Below are positions 1 to 6,528 of a stretch of DNA of 8,221 nucleotides, in pieces. Position 1 is the stretch's first letter, and each line of letters opens with the position of its first letter. The DNA comes from Bacteroidota bacterium (lineage in GTDB: Bacteria > Pseudomonadota > Alphaproteobacteria > Puniceispirillales > Puniceispirillaceae), in the NCBI GenBank assembly GCA_009936825.1, contig JAACDV010000232.1, positions 1-8,221 of the forward strand. Reading direction: 5' to 3'. The position numbers and the translations under genes are program-made. The notes under the pieces were generated by a model that was not told the DNA's origin, made no database searches, and saw only the letters and a list, made by a program, of their open reading frames with translations.

Positions 1-4
1 AAGT

Positions 5-1000
5 CTAATTGGTTTCCGGGGATCGCTCGGCGCGCGGGGTCCGATTATAGCATTCCCGGTAGCATTTTGAGAAATGCGAGGCAGAAACAAAGCCGCAGGC
101 CAGTGCAACCGACAGGATCGACATTGACGTTTGGCGCAAAAGATGGCGCGCACGGGCCAATCGCAAATTTAGGTAATAGCGCGTTGGCGTGGTGTTCAGA
201 TATTTGCGGAATAGCCGTTCCAGTTGGCGCGTGGACAGGTTGGTCATCCGCGCGATAGCTGTCTGTGCCAACGGTTCTTCCAGATTATCTTCCATTGTTT
301 TCACTACGGCCAGCAATTTTGGATGGCTGACCCCTAGTCGTGATCGTAATTCCATTCGTTGGCGATCGGTGGGCTCGCGGATGCGGTCATGGATGAACTG
401 CTCGGACACTTCGGCTGCCAGTGCCGAGCCATGCGATTGGGCAATCAGATTTAAAATCATGTCCAGTGACGCTGTTCCACCTGAACAGGTCACACGCGTT
501 CCATCAACTTCGAATAGATCATTGGTGATTTCCAGCTCGGGAAATTCTTCGGCAAGCCCATCGATATTTTCCCAATGAATGGTGCAGCGCCGCCCATCCA
601 GCAGGCCCGCCGCTGCCATCACATAGGTTCCGGTGCAAATCGCCCCGATCACCGCGCCATTCCGGTCCAGACGGCGGATTATATTCAGGATATTACGATT
701 GGTGTTTTTGCGCACATTCACCCCGGCACAAACGAACACCATGCGGCAATCCTGCAAAACCGTCGGATCACCGTTCGAGGTTACTTCGACGCCGTTACTG
801 GCTGTTGCCGGTGTGCCATCAGTACTGGCAATCACCCATTGATACAGTTCACGGTTGCTTTGTCTGTTTGCGGAACGCAGCGGCTCTAAAGCTGATGCAA
901 AAGCCAGCATTGAAAATTCATTCAGCAACAGAAAGCCAATGCGCTGAGGTTTGGCGTTGCTATCATGTTGCAATAATGACTTGATGGTCTGCACGCTCAT
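5..1000 (-). CDS. GlxA-family transcriptional regulator (DJ-1/PfpI-like domain plus AraC-type DNA-binding domain)
   Basis: Predicted cytoplasmic transcription factor of 331 aa. Residues about 20-190 form a class I glutamine amidotransferase-like (DJ-1/PfpI) domain, with the nucleophile-elbow-like motif AICTGTYVMAAAGLLDG around Cys122 and the family-typical TIHWE segment (140-144). Residues about 228-325 form an AraC-type double helix-turn-helix, with RQLERLFRKYL, TPTRYYLNLRLARARHLL and a second helix in ACGFVSASHFSKCYR. This is the layout of the GlxA/CdhR/GbdR family, whose characterised members sense carnitine, glycine betaine or related amines; the effector here is not known. The reading frame stays open 50 codons further upstream (to 1150), but the ATG at 1000 is preferred: it has an AAGGA 9 nt upstream (1010-1014), it starts just before the conserved domain, and the longer form would overlap the trmH-like start. 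The gene is divergent from the methyltransferase gene. A betaine-aldehyde-dehydrogenase-like gene lies 5.5 kb away, so a quaternary-amine role is possible but not shown. Confidence 0.9.
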   Translation of the reverse strand: MSVQTIKSLLQHDSNAKPQRIGFLLLNEFSMLAFASALEPLRSANRQSNRELYQWVIASTDGTPATASNGVEVTSNGDPTVLQDCRMVFVCAGVNVRKNTNRNILNIIRRLDRNGAVIGAICTGTYVMAAAGLLDGRRCTIHWENIDGLAEEFPELEITNDLFEVDGTRVTCSGGTASLDMILNLIAQSHGSALAAEVSEQFIHDRIREPTDRQRMELRSRLGVSHPKLLAVVKTMEDNLEEPLAQTAIARMTNLSTRQLERLFRKYLNTTPTRYYLNLRLARARHLLRQTSMSILSVALACGFVSASHFSKCYRECYNRTPRAERSPETN

Positions 1001-1100
1001 GACCAAATATCCTTGCGAATACGCGAAACCCGAATCAGCGAGATTCTGGTGCGCAAGAGTTGCTAGAAATGTGTACGATGGAAAAAGTGTGAAACGAAAC

Positions 1101-1127
1101 AAAAAATTGGCCGAAAGGCAGTTTTTT
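1101..1127 (+). terminator. Terminator-like hairpin in the leader of the trmH-like gene (possible attenuator)
   Basis: An A6 tract (1101-1106), then TTGGCC, a GAAA tetraloop (1113-1116), GGCAG and a T6 tract (1122-1127) can fold into one hairpin with a G bulge and one T-G wobble. The GC core is short (three GC pairs), so its strength is uncertain. It ends only 14 nt before the ATG at 1142 and directly precedes the AGGA ribosome binding site. No gene upstream on this strand needs ending, so it may act as an attenuator or may be incidental. The flanking A and T tracts make it nearly symmetric on both strands. Confidence 0.4.
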
Positions 1128-1141
1128 GCTAGGACCACCTC

Positions 1142-1969
1142 ATGACACAACCTCTCCCCGATCCAATAGTCAGCGCGGCGAATAGCGAGGTCAAGCGTTT
1201 ACGCTCGCTCCATGAACGCAAATTCCGCAGGCAAACCGGTTGGTTTTTGGCTGAAGGCACGCGCATTTGCGCCGAGGCGGTGGCGCTCGGATGGCGCTTG
1301 CATCGTCTTGCTTTTCTGGGGGGCAGGGAAAGAGACAAGATGATCCGCCCGTTGCTCGCAGCTTTGGCAGAGGCTGACGGACGGGCGCTTCCGATGAGCG
1401 AATCGCTATTATCGCGAATCAGCCGTAAGGAAAATCCGCAGATGGTGGTTGGTGCTTTTGAGCAGCGCTGGACCGATATCGGGGATATTTACCCCGACAG
1501 GCCCCACCCCGATAGGCAAAACACGTGGATTGCGCTGGACCGGGTGCGTGACCCGGGCAATCTTGGCACTATCATGCGAACCGCGGATGCCACCGGTGCG
1601 CGCGGGCTTATCCTGATTGGTGACTGCACCGACCCTTATTCGGTTGAGGCGGTGCGGGCATCGATGGGCGCGGTGTTTAATGTCGAAATTGCCCATGTCT
1701 CGGAAAGTGAATTTCTGTCCTTTGTGCAGAGCTGGCCCGGCAAGGTGATTGGCACGGCGCTGCCAGCAAGTATGGATTACCGCGCGGCTGATTATGCAGG
1801 GCCGCTGGTGCTGTTAATGGGCAACGAGCAGGCCGGTCTGCCGGATAGTTTGCAAGCCGCGTGCGATCAGCTTATTCGGATGCCGATGTTGGGGCGTTCA
1901 GACTCGTTAAATCTGGCGGTAGCAACAGGCGTTGCGCTGTATGAAATTATCCGGAACCGCACCGGCTAG
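1142..1969 (+). CDS. SpoU/TrmH-family RNA 2'-O-methyltransferase
   Basis: Predicted S-adenosylmethionine-dependent RNA ribose 2'-O-methyltransferase of the SPOUT (alpha/beta knot) superfamily, 275 aa, the usual length for TrmH-type enzymes with an N-terminal substrate-binding domain. Residues 1-105 resemble that substrate-binding domain (SEVKRLRSLHERKFRRQTGWFLAEG near the start). The three SPOUT motifs are present: motif 1 at 130-152 (ALDRVRDPGNLGTIMRTADA, with Asn140 and the catalytic-type Arg146), motif 2 at 223-234 (LLMGNEQAGLP, with Asn228-Glu229), and motif 3 at 245-269 (IRMPMLGRSDSLNLAVATG, with Asn257). The fold and reaction class are clear. Whether the target is 23S rRNA or tRNA cannot be told. 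An AGGA at 1131-1134 sits 7 nt before the ATG. The gene is divergent from the GlxA-type regulator and ends 13 nt from the converging class I methyltransferase gene. Confidence 0.93.
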   Translation: MTQPLPDPIVSAANSEVKRLRSLHERKFRRQTGWFLAEGTRICAEAVALGWRLHRLAFLGGRERDKMIRPLLAALAEADGRALPMSESLLSRISRKENPQMVVGAFEQRWTDIGDIYPDRPHPDRQNTWIALDRVRDPGNLGTIMRTADATGARGLILIGDCTDPYSVEAVRASMGAVFNVEIAHVSESEFLSFVQSWPGKVIGTALPASMDYRAADYAGPLVLLMGNEQAGLPDSLQAACDQLIRMPMLGRSDSLNLAVATGVALYEIIRNRTG

Positions 1970-1982
1970 CGTTAGAGGTGTT

Positions 1983-2909
1983 TTATTTTGAGCACCAGCG
2001 GGCAAAATTGGCCTGACTTAACACCCGTGGATTTTCCTGCGTTTCAATGCAAACCAGCTCGCCCGAGCTTGTCGTGCCGCCTAGACCGGAGACAATCTCG
2101 CCAAGAGCATAATGCGCCGCTTGCGATGAGGCGCGAATGGCGTAGATCGTCAATAAAAGGAACATCGGCGTTGTTGATAACAGATCACGGCACCCGGCAA
2201 GCATCGGCATCAGGTCACTTTCTATCCGCCAGCGTTCTCCCTTTGGCCCGCGCCCGTATTTTGGGGGGTCTAGCAGAATGCCGTCATAGGTCCGGCCGCG
2301 GCGAATTTCCCGCTCAACAAACCGCATTGCGTCCTCGGTGATAAAACGGATGGGGGAGTTTTCCAGCCCGGCCGTATCACGGTTTTCAAACGCCTGTGCG
2401 ATGGCCTTTCGGCTGGCATCCACATGGGTAACCTCAGCACCGGCGCGCGCGGCATGCAGGCTGGCAACGCCGGAATAGGCAAACAAGTGCAAAATACGGG
2501 GTTTGCGTCCGTGGCGCTCAACAAACCTTTCAATCAGATCCGCACACCAACGCCAGTGCGGGGCCTGTTCGGGTAAAAACCCCAGATGGCGGAAAGGTGT
2601 GGGACGCGCGATAAACCGCAGACCATCATAACCAACCTCCCATTGATCGCCAAGATGAGCAGACAGCGTCCATCCGCCACTATCATCATCATCTTCGCGC
2701 CCCTGACCCGGAACAAAAACGCCATCAGCGCGCCACTCAGCATCGCTTCGCCTCGGCGTCCACATTGCTTGGGGTTCCGGGCGAACGAATGTATCCGGCC
2801 CAAACCGTTCAAGCTTACGCCCGTTGCCGCTATCTAGTAGCGCATAGTCGCCCCAGTCATTGACCGATAACAGGTGCGGGCGTGCAATTTCATCTTGGGT
2901 GTCATCCAT
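1983..2909 (-). CDS. Class I SAM-dependent methyltransferase, RlmI/RlmK-like (probable rRNA methyltransferase)
   Basis: Predicted Rossmann-fold methyltransferase, 308 aa from the ATG at 2909. Visible motifs are an N-terminal segment with LLDSGNGRKLERFG (25-37), SAM-binding motif I at 139-150 (LHLFAYSGVASLHAARAGA), the acidic end of strand 2 in VTHVDASRKAI (Asp164), EDAMRF (192-197) for adenine contact, and motif IV LLDPPKYGRGPKGERW (212-227). The DPPKYGRG form is typical of the RlmI/RlmK group that makes 5-methylcytosine or N7-methylguanine in 23S rRNA. The exact base is not predictable. The frame extends to a GTG at 2999 (30 more codons, MKRTFFAINE...). The ATG at 2909 is chosen because recognisable family sequence begins soon after it, but neither start has a clear Shine-Dalgarno. 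An acidic run EDDDD (71-75) lies in the N-terminal part. The gene converges on the trmH-like gene with 13 nt between stop codons. Confidence 0.88.
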   Translation of the reverse strand: MDDTQDEIARPHLLSVNDWGDYALLDSGNGRKLERFGPDTFVRPEPQAMWTPRRSDAEWRADGVFVPGQGREDDDDSGGWTLSAHLGDQWEVGYDGLRFIARPTPFRHLGFLPEQAPHWRWCADLIERFVERHGRKPRILHLFAYSGVASLHAARAGAEVTHVDASRKAIAQAFENRDTAGLENSPIRFITEDAMRFVEREIRRGRTYDGILLDPPKYGRGPKGERWRIESDLMPMLAGCRDLLSTTPMFLLLTIYAIRASSQAAHYALGEIVSGLGGTTSSGELVCIETQENPRVLSQANFARWCSK

Positions 2910-3030
2910 GCCGGAAACATGCAACCGCGGAGCGGCAAAATCAAGCCCAGCTTGGTCACTCTGGGAAAATTCATTTATCGCGAAAAATGTCCTTTTCACG
3001 AATATATTTCACACCCTCACAGAAATTTTT

Positions 3031-3075
3031 CCCAAAAAATATAGTTTTGTAAAAAATTATTATTATATGGTTGGG
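3031..3075. promoter_or_regulatory. Imperfect dyad in the AT-rich gap between the methyltransferase and Lrp-type genes
   Basis: The left arm CCCAA-AAA-ATATA (3031-3043) is mirrored by TATAT-GG-TTGGG (3064-3075), around a 20-nt AT-rich spacer. It lies about 75-120 nt upstream of the Lrp-type start codon and overlaps the candidate minus-strand -10 box. Lrp-family proteins often bind AT-rich degenerate dyads near their own gene, so an autoregulatory operator is plausible. This is inference from position and composition only. Confidence 0.3.
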
Positions 3076-3089
3076 TAACTGGATATCGA
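3062..3089 (-). promoter_or_regulatory. Candidate promoter for the class I methyltransferase gene
   Basis: On the minus strand a perfect TATAAT (3062-3067) lies 16 nt downstream of TCGATA (3084-3089), which matches the TTGACA consensus at four of six bases. Initiation would fall near 3055. That gives a leader of about 145 nt to the ATG at 2909, or about 55 nt to the alternative GTG at 2999. The region is strongly AT-rich, so a chance -10 match is quite possible. Confidence 0.33.
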
Positions 3090-3151
3090 AGGCTCGTAAA
3101 TCTGACATTCTTGCCGATTCTTGTTGAAACTTGAAGAAAGGCACCGCCGTC

Positions 3152-3625
3152 ATGGCCGTAATGGACTTAATCGACCGCAAGATTCTAGAGCAATTGCAAA
3201 GCAACGCCGCCCAACCTGTTGGAGAAATAGCGCGAAAAGTGGGGCTGTCGGTCACACCATGCTGGCGCCGCATTCAACGGCTTGAAGAGACCGGCGTGAT
3301 CAGAAAGCGTGTTGCGCTTCTTGATGCGCAGAAAATTGGCGTCGGTATGTCGGTGTTCGTTGCCGTGCGGACCAATCAGCATAATGTTGAATGGCTGAAA
3401 AATTTTGCCGAGATGATCGCCAATATGCCGGAGGTGGTTGAATTCTACCGGATGAGCGGAGAGGTTGATTATATGCTGCGCGTTGTTGTTGCCGATATGG
3501 CGGCCTATGACGCCTTTTACCGCAAGTTGATCAGCGATGTTCAACTTACCGATGTCAGCTCGTCATTTGCCATGGAAGAAATCAAATACACAACCGCGCT
3601 TCCTATTCCTGAAGGTGGTGCATAG
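3152..3625 (+). CDS. Lrp/AsnC-family transcriptional regulator
   Basis: Predicted amino-acid-responsive DNA-binding protein of 157 aa, standard for the family. Residues 5-50 form the N-terminal helix-turn-helix (LIDRKILEQLQSNAA, then GEIARKVGLSVTPCWRRIQRLEETGVI). Residues about 66-147 form the RAM effector/oligomerisation domain, with the typical turn MSGEVDYMLRVVV (101-113) and a closing SSSFAMEEIKYTTALPI. The ATG at 3152 is chosen because AAAGG (3137-3141) lies 10 nt upstream. An in-frame TTG at 3131 and a second ATG at 3161 are possible but less well placed. The gene converges on the amidotransferase gene, with 15 nt between stops, and is divergent from the class I methyltransferase. The ligand and targets cannot be read from sequence; it could regulate itself or the nearby AsnB operon. 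Confidence 0.92.
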   Translation: MAVMDLIDRKILEQLQSNAAQPVGEIARKVGLSVTPCWRRIQRLEETGVIRKRVALLDAQKIGVGMSVFVAVRTNQHNVEWLKNFAEMIANMPEVVEFYRMSGEVDYMLRVVVADMAAYDAFYRKLISDVQLTDVSSSFAMEEIKYTTALPIPEGGA

Positions 3626-3640
3626 CTGGCAACAAGCTTG

Positions 3641-5467
3641 CTAGGCGGCCAGAATATCGGCAAGCGGCTGATCCGCCGCCACCCCGCAGCAATGAATCTG
3701 ATGCCATAGAGCATAGAATAGAATCCGCCATGCCAGCAGGCCGGAGCGCCCGTTGGCTGCGTGAAAAATTGCGCTGATATCATCTCCTCTCAGCAAACCG
3801 GCAATTCCGGGCTGGGCCGCCACCAGCGGAGTAAGCATCCCCGCTTCTTCGGAAATCCATGCGCCGACAGGAACGGTAAAGCCGCGTTTCTTGGCAAAGG
3901 GAGCGCATTCCGGCATTACGTCGTCAAGCCAGCGTTTGACCAGCAATTTACCGCCAGAAGCGCCTATTTTGGCGCGCGCAGGCAGACCATAGCCATAGAC
4001 CGAAATTTGCCGGTCAACAAAGGGCGTCCGGCCTTCGATACCATGACGCATCAGACAACGATCCAGCTTAATCAACAGATCATTCGGTAGCCAGTCATCA
4101 ATGTCATGGCGTTGTAGGCACGCCAAGGCGCCGTCTCGTCCACGCGCCCGTTGCCAGAAACTGGGCATTCTGGCGGCGGATTGCCGGTATAGGTCGCGAA
4201 GCTGTCTGTCGGTATCGGCAGGCAAAATTTTACCGCGAAGCGCTGCTCCCGGGCGGGTTGGGAATTTCGGTGCAAGAACGCGCATTCCGGCACGATATCG
4301 CCCATAACCGGCGAAAAACTCGGCGCCACCCTCGCCCGATAAAATAACCTTAACATCGCGGGCTGCCCGCGCTGCTAAATGCAACGTCGGCAGAATGGCA
4401 TAATCAGCAACCGCATCATCGCAAGCCAGCGCAGCCAGTCCGGCATCACGCCAAAAATCGGCTTTACCATAAGGCACATCAACAAATTCAGCTCCGGCCG
4501 CGGCTGCCAGCGCGCTAGCTTGCGCTGTTTCATCATTCCCGCCGCGGTCAAACCTGACGGTATAGGTCAATAGCGGCTCGCCCTGCGCCGCCTCACCCTT
4601 GGCACGAAGCGCGGCCATGCTGGCAAGAATGGCTGATGAATCCACCCCACCGGAGAAAAACAACCCCAGCGGCACATCCGACATCAAATGCGCAGACACA
4701 CTATTGTGTAAATGTTTGGCAAAAGTGGCGGTGCTTGCGTCGCCCGATCCATCGTCCAGAGTTTTCGCAGCGTTGCCAAAGCTGGTGGTAGCATCAAGAG
4801 GCCGATCATGGTGGCGTGATGCTATCTTTCCTGCCTTTATCACCAGTGTCTCACCCGGGCCAACGCGTTTGATAGTGGTAAAAGGCGTTACATGATCCGG
4901 CGCAAATTGCCGGTCAATAATGCACGCTGCGTGTAAACGGTCCGGCGCGCCGCTGCCAATTCCGGCAGCGCGCAGGGCTGCTGGCTCCGACGCGAAAAAC
5001 ACCCCCCGCTCATCCTCACAATAATATAGTGGCTTAATCCCAAACGGGTCACGGACCAGAACCCCCTCATCGCGGGCGCTATCATACATCGCTGCCGCAT
5101 ACATTCCGCGAAGCCGGGATAGAATCTTAACACCATGCTCCGCCCAGATAGCAAACAGCGTTTCGCAGTCGGATTGCGATCCAAAATCAAAATTGGCCGC
5201 CAACTCGCGGCGTAGCTCGCTATGATTATAAATCTCGCCATTCGCCATCAATGTTTTGGCACCGCCGTCCGTCCGCTGAACAAAGGGCTGGGCGCCATCA
5301 GCAAGATCAATAATCGACAGCCGTTTATGTACAAAACCTACTGGACCTTCAACAAAGTGTCCGGTGCCGTCAGGTCCGCGATGCGCCAGCGCCTGCTCCA
5401 TTTTGTCCAAAATGTCATTGGCAACACGAACTCCGCTTCGCAGAAAATACCCGCCAATTCCGCACAT
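3641..5467 (-). CDS. AsnB-type glutamine-dependent amidotransferase (asparagine synthase-like)
   Basis: Two-domain enzyme of 608 aa. It is expected to hydrolyse glutamine and pass ammonia to an ATP-activated carboxylate, giving asparagine or another amide. The start is the ATG at 5467, which puts Cys2 (MCGIGG) at the N-terminus as class II glutaminases require; 11 upstream in-frame codons are excluded. The glutaminase domain looks complete: Cys2, Arg49 (KRLSIID), Asn76-Glu78 (NGEIYNH) and Asp100. The synthetase domain has the ATP pyrophosphatase loop SGGVDSS (272-278), IKLDRCLMRHGIEGRTPFVD (466-485) and KKRGFTVPVGAWI (526-538). In the SGEGxDE signature the Asp is replaced by Ala382 (SGEGGAEFFAGYGRY, 377-391; codon GCC). 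That Asp helps hold Mg-pyrophosphate in characterised relatives, so activity or substrate may differ. The gene is third in its operon, and its ATG overlaps the glycosyltransferase stop as TGATG. The true acceptor is unknown. Confidence 0.88.
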   Translation of the reverse strand: MCGIGGYFLRSGVRVANDILDKMEQALAHRGPDGTGHFVEGPVGFVHKRLSIIDLADGAQPFVQRTDGGAKTLMANGEIYNHSELRRELAANFDFGSQSDCETLFAIWAEHGVKILSRLRGMYAAAMYDSARDEGVLVRDPFGIKPLYYCEDERGVFFASEPAALRAAGIGSGAPDRLHAACIIDRQFAPDHVTPFTTIKRVGPGETLVIKAGKIASRHHDRPLDATTSFGNAAKTLDDGSGDASTATFAKHLHNSVSAHLMSDVPLGLFFSGGVDSSAILASMAALRAKGEAAQGEPLLTYTVRFDRGGNDETAQASALAAAAGAEFVDVPYGKADFWRDAGLAALACDDAVADYAILPTLHLAARAARDVKVILSGEGGAEFFAGYGRYRAGMRVLAPKFPTRPGAALRGKILPADTDRQLRDLYRQSAARMPSFWQRARGRDGALACLQRHDIDDWLPNDLLIKLDRCLMRHGIEGRTPFVDRQISVYGYGLPARAKIGASGGKLLVKRWLDDVMPECAPFAKKRGFTVPVGAWISEEAGMLTPLVAAQPGIAGLLRGDDISAIFHAANGRSGLLAWRILFYALWHQIHCCGVAADQPLADILAA

Positions 5468-5480
5468 CAGCCTGCCACCT
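5465..5480 (-). promoter_or_regulatory. Overlapping stop/start and ribosome binding site coupling the glycosyltransferase and amidotransferase genes
   Basis: On the minus strand the glycosyltransferase TGA (5469-5467) shares its A with the amidotransferase ATG (5467-5465), giving TGATG. An AGGTGG (complement of 5475-5480) sits 7 nt before that ATG, inside the end of the upstream gene. This arrangement is typical of translational coupling and supports a start at the MCGIGG methionine. Confidence 0.75.
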
Positions 5481-6513
5481 TTGCCAGAAACTGAATCCAC
5501 TCGCGGGTGATTTTTTCAGGTGCCAAGGTGTGCTGCCACTGTTTGCGAGCGGCTGTTGCCATTTTTTTTGCCAGTTTTGGGGCATCGGTTAGCGTCTTTA
5601 TCGCACCGGTTAGAGCCGCGCTGTCATCAATCGGCGTTAGCAGTCCGGTCACACCGTCTTCGATCAGTTCGCGCGCACCATTGCTGGCTGTGGCGACAAT
5701 CGGCTTGCCGCAGGCCATCGCTTCGGCGATCACATTGCCAAAGGGCTCATGACGTGACGGGCAAATGAAAATATCCGCAGCACGAATGATGGATTGGGGG
5801 TCGGAATGCCAGCCAAGGAAATGAACCCTGCTGGAAACACCAATCTCATCCGCGAGAGCGCGAAGGCTTGCCTCCTCCGGACCGGTACCGGCAAGCCATA
5901 AAGCGCCAGTCTTCAGGCCGGCAAAAGCGCGGATCAAACTGTCAAAAGCCTTGTTGGGATGCAACCTGCCAAGCGCGGCAATAATGGGGCCATCCCTGTT
6001 TTGGTTGTTCATATTCGGGCCGGTATAAGGGGGGCCGATTAGGCCATCGGGGACGAAATTCACCTGATAATGCACCCGTTCCGCAGGCCAGCCTTCCTTA
6101 ATCAGGTAATCGGCTATGTCACGGGTATTTGCCACCAGCCAGTCGCATTGCCGATAATATTTCAGATTATAAAACCCGCCAAGTCGGGCGACATGCGGCA
6201 CGCCGGTTTTTGGTGTCATCTGGGTGGCACGGTTCATCCAGCTGAGGATGATATTAGTATCAGTGCGCCGGATTTCACGCGCTAGCCGCCATTTTGTCAG
6301 CGGTGCTAACAGTGGCGAGAAGGAACATGGCATCATTGGCACGTTGGCATCGGCAAGCCGCGCCATCCGCCCTTCATACGCCTTCAGCGCCGCCGTTTGC
6401 TGGACCCCGGCAGATTGAAAGGCCACAGCAAGCCTTTCAAAAAACAGCTCTGCTCCCCCATTGGGTGCACCGGCCATAGTTTGAAAAAGCCTAATGTTGG
6501 AGGATACTGTCAT
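5467..6513 (-). CDS. GT4-family glycosyltransferase (GT-B fold)
   Basis: Predicted retaining glycosyltransferase of 348 aa that moves a sugar from a nucleotide-sugar donor to an unknown acceptor in the cytoplasm or at the inner membrane face. The N-terminal Rossmann half has the glycine-rich loop GAPNGGAELFFERL (15-28), and SWMNRA and VPHVARLGGFYN follow. The C-terminal half has the GT4 donor-site signature: IAALGRLHPNKAFDSLIRAF (178-197), LWLAGTGPEE (205-214), VHFLGW (230-235), and the EX7E motif HEPFGNVIAEAMACGKPIVAT (Glu256 and Glu264). No membrane segment is obvious. The ATG is 15 nt after the aldehyde dehydrogenase stop, with a weak AGAG upstream, so it is very likely co-transcribed and partly dependent on upstream translation. 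Its stop overlaps the amidotransferase start. Pairing with an amidotransferase suggests that the glycosylated product, or a precursor, is amidated; this is inference. Confidence 0.9.
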   Translation of the reverse strand: MTVSSNIRLFQTMAGAPNGGAELFFERLAVAFQSAGVQQTAALKAYEGRMARLADANVPMMPCSFSPLLAPLTKWRLAREIRRTDTNIILSWMNRATQMTPKTGVPHVARLGGFYNLKYYRQCDWLVANTRDIADYLIKEGWPAERVHYQVNFVPDGLIGPPYTGPNMNNQNRDGPIIAALGRLHPNKAFDSLIRAFAGLKTGALWLAGTGPEEASLRALADEIGVSSRVHFLGWHSDPQSIIRAADIFICPSRHEPFGNVIAEAMACGKPIVATASNGARELIEDGVTGLLTPIDDSAALTGAIKTLTDAPKLAKKMATAARKQWQHTLAPEKITREWIQFLAKVAG

Positions 6514-6528
6514 TGGTCTCTTATCGGT

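Noticed and set aside
1013..1027. TTGCG-AATA-CGCGAA near-dyad in the leader of the GlxA-type gene as an autoregulatory operator
   Set aside because: The arms are unequal and short, and no second half-site of the AraC type is visible; chance is a sufficient explanation.
1001..1150. A 50-codon N-terminal extension of the GlxA-type regulator
   Set aside because: The ATG at 1000 has a good AAGGA site and the family domain begins soon after it; the extension covers the trmH-like leader and hairpin and has no recognisable domain.
2971..3273. Minus-strand open frame of about 100 codons across the AT-rich gap and the start of the Lrp-type gene
   Set aside because: It is antisense to a clear Lrp coding region, has no recognisable domain, and its composition follows the gap rather than a coding pattern.
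3185..3544. Minus-strand open frame of about 119 codons inside the Lrp-type gene
   Set aside because: It lies wholly opposite a well-supported gene and is rich in His/Asn as expected for a reverse-frame shadow.
3626..3652. CTGGC/GCCAG inverted repeat with an inner CAAGCTTG palindrome between the converging Lrp and amidotransferase genes, considered as a bidirectional terminator
   Set aside because: The outer stem is 5 bp with a 17-nt loop, there is no T tract on either side, and it runs into the amidotransferase stop codon region.
3641..6513. The amidotransferase as part of the N-acetylglutaminylglutamine amide osmolyte pathway
   Set aside because: That pathway needs a neighbouring acetyltransferase/ATP-grasp synthetase gene; the neighbour here is a GT4 glycosyltransferase.
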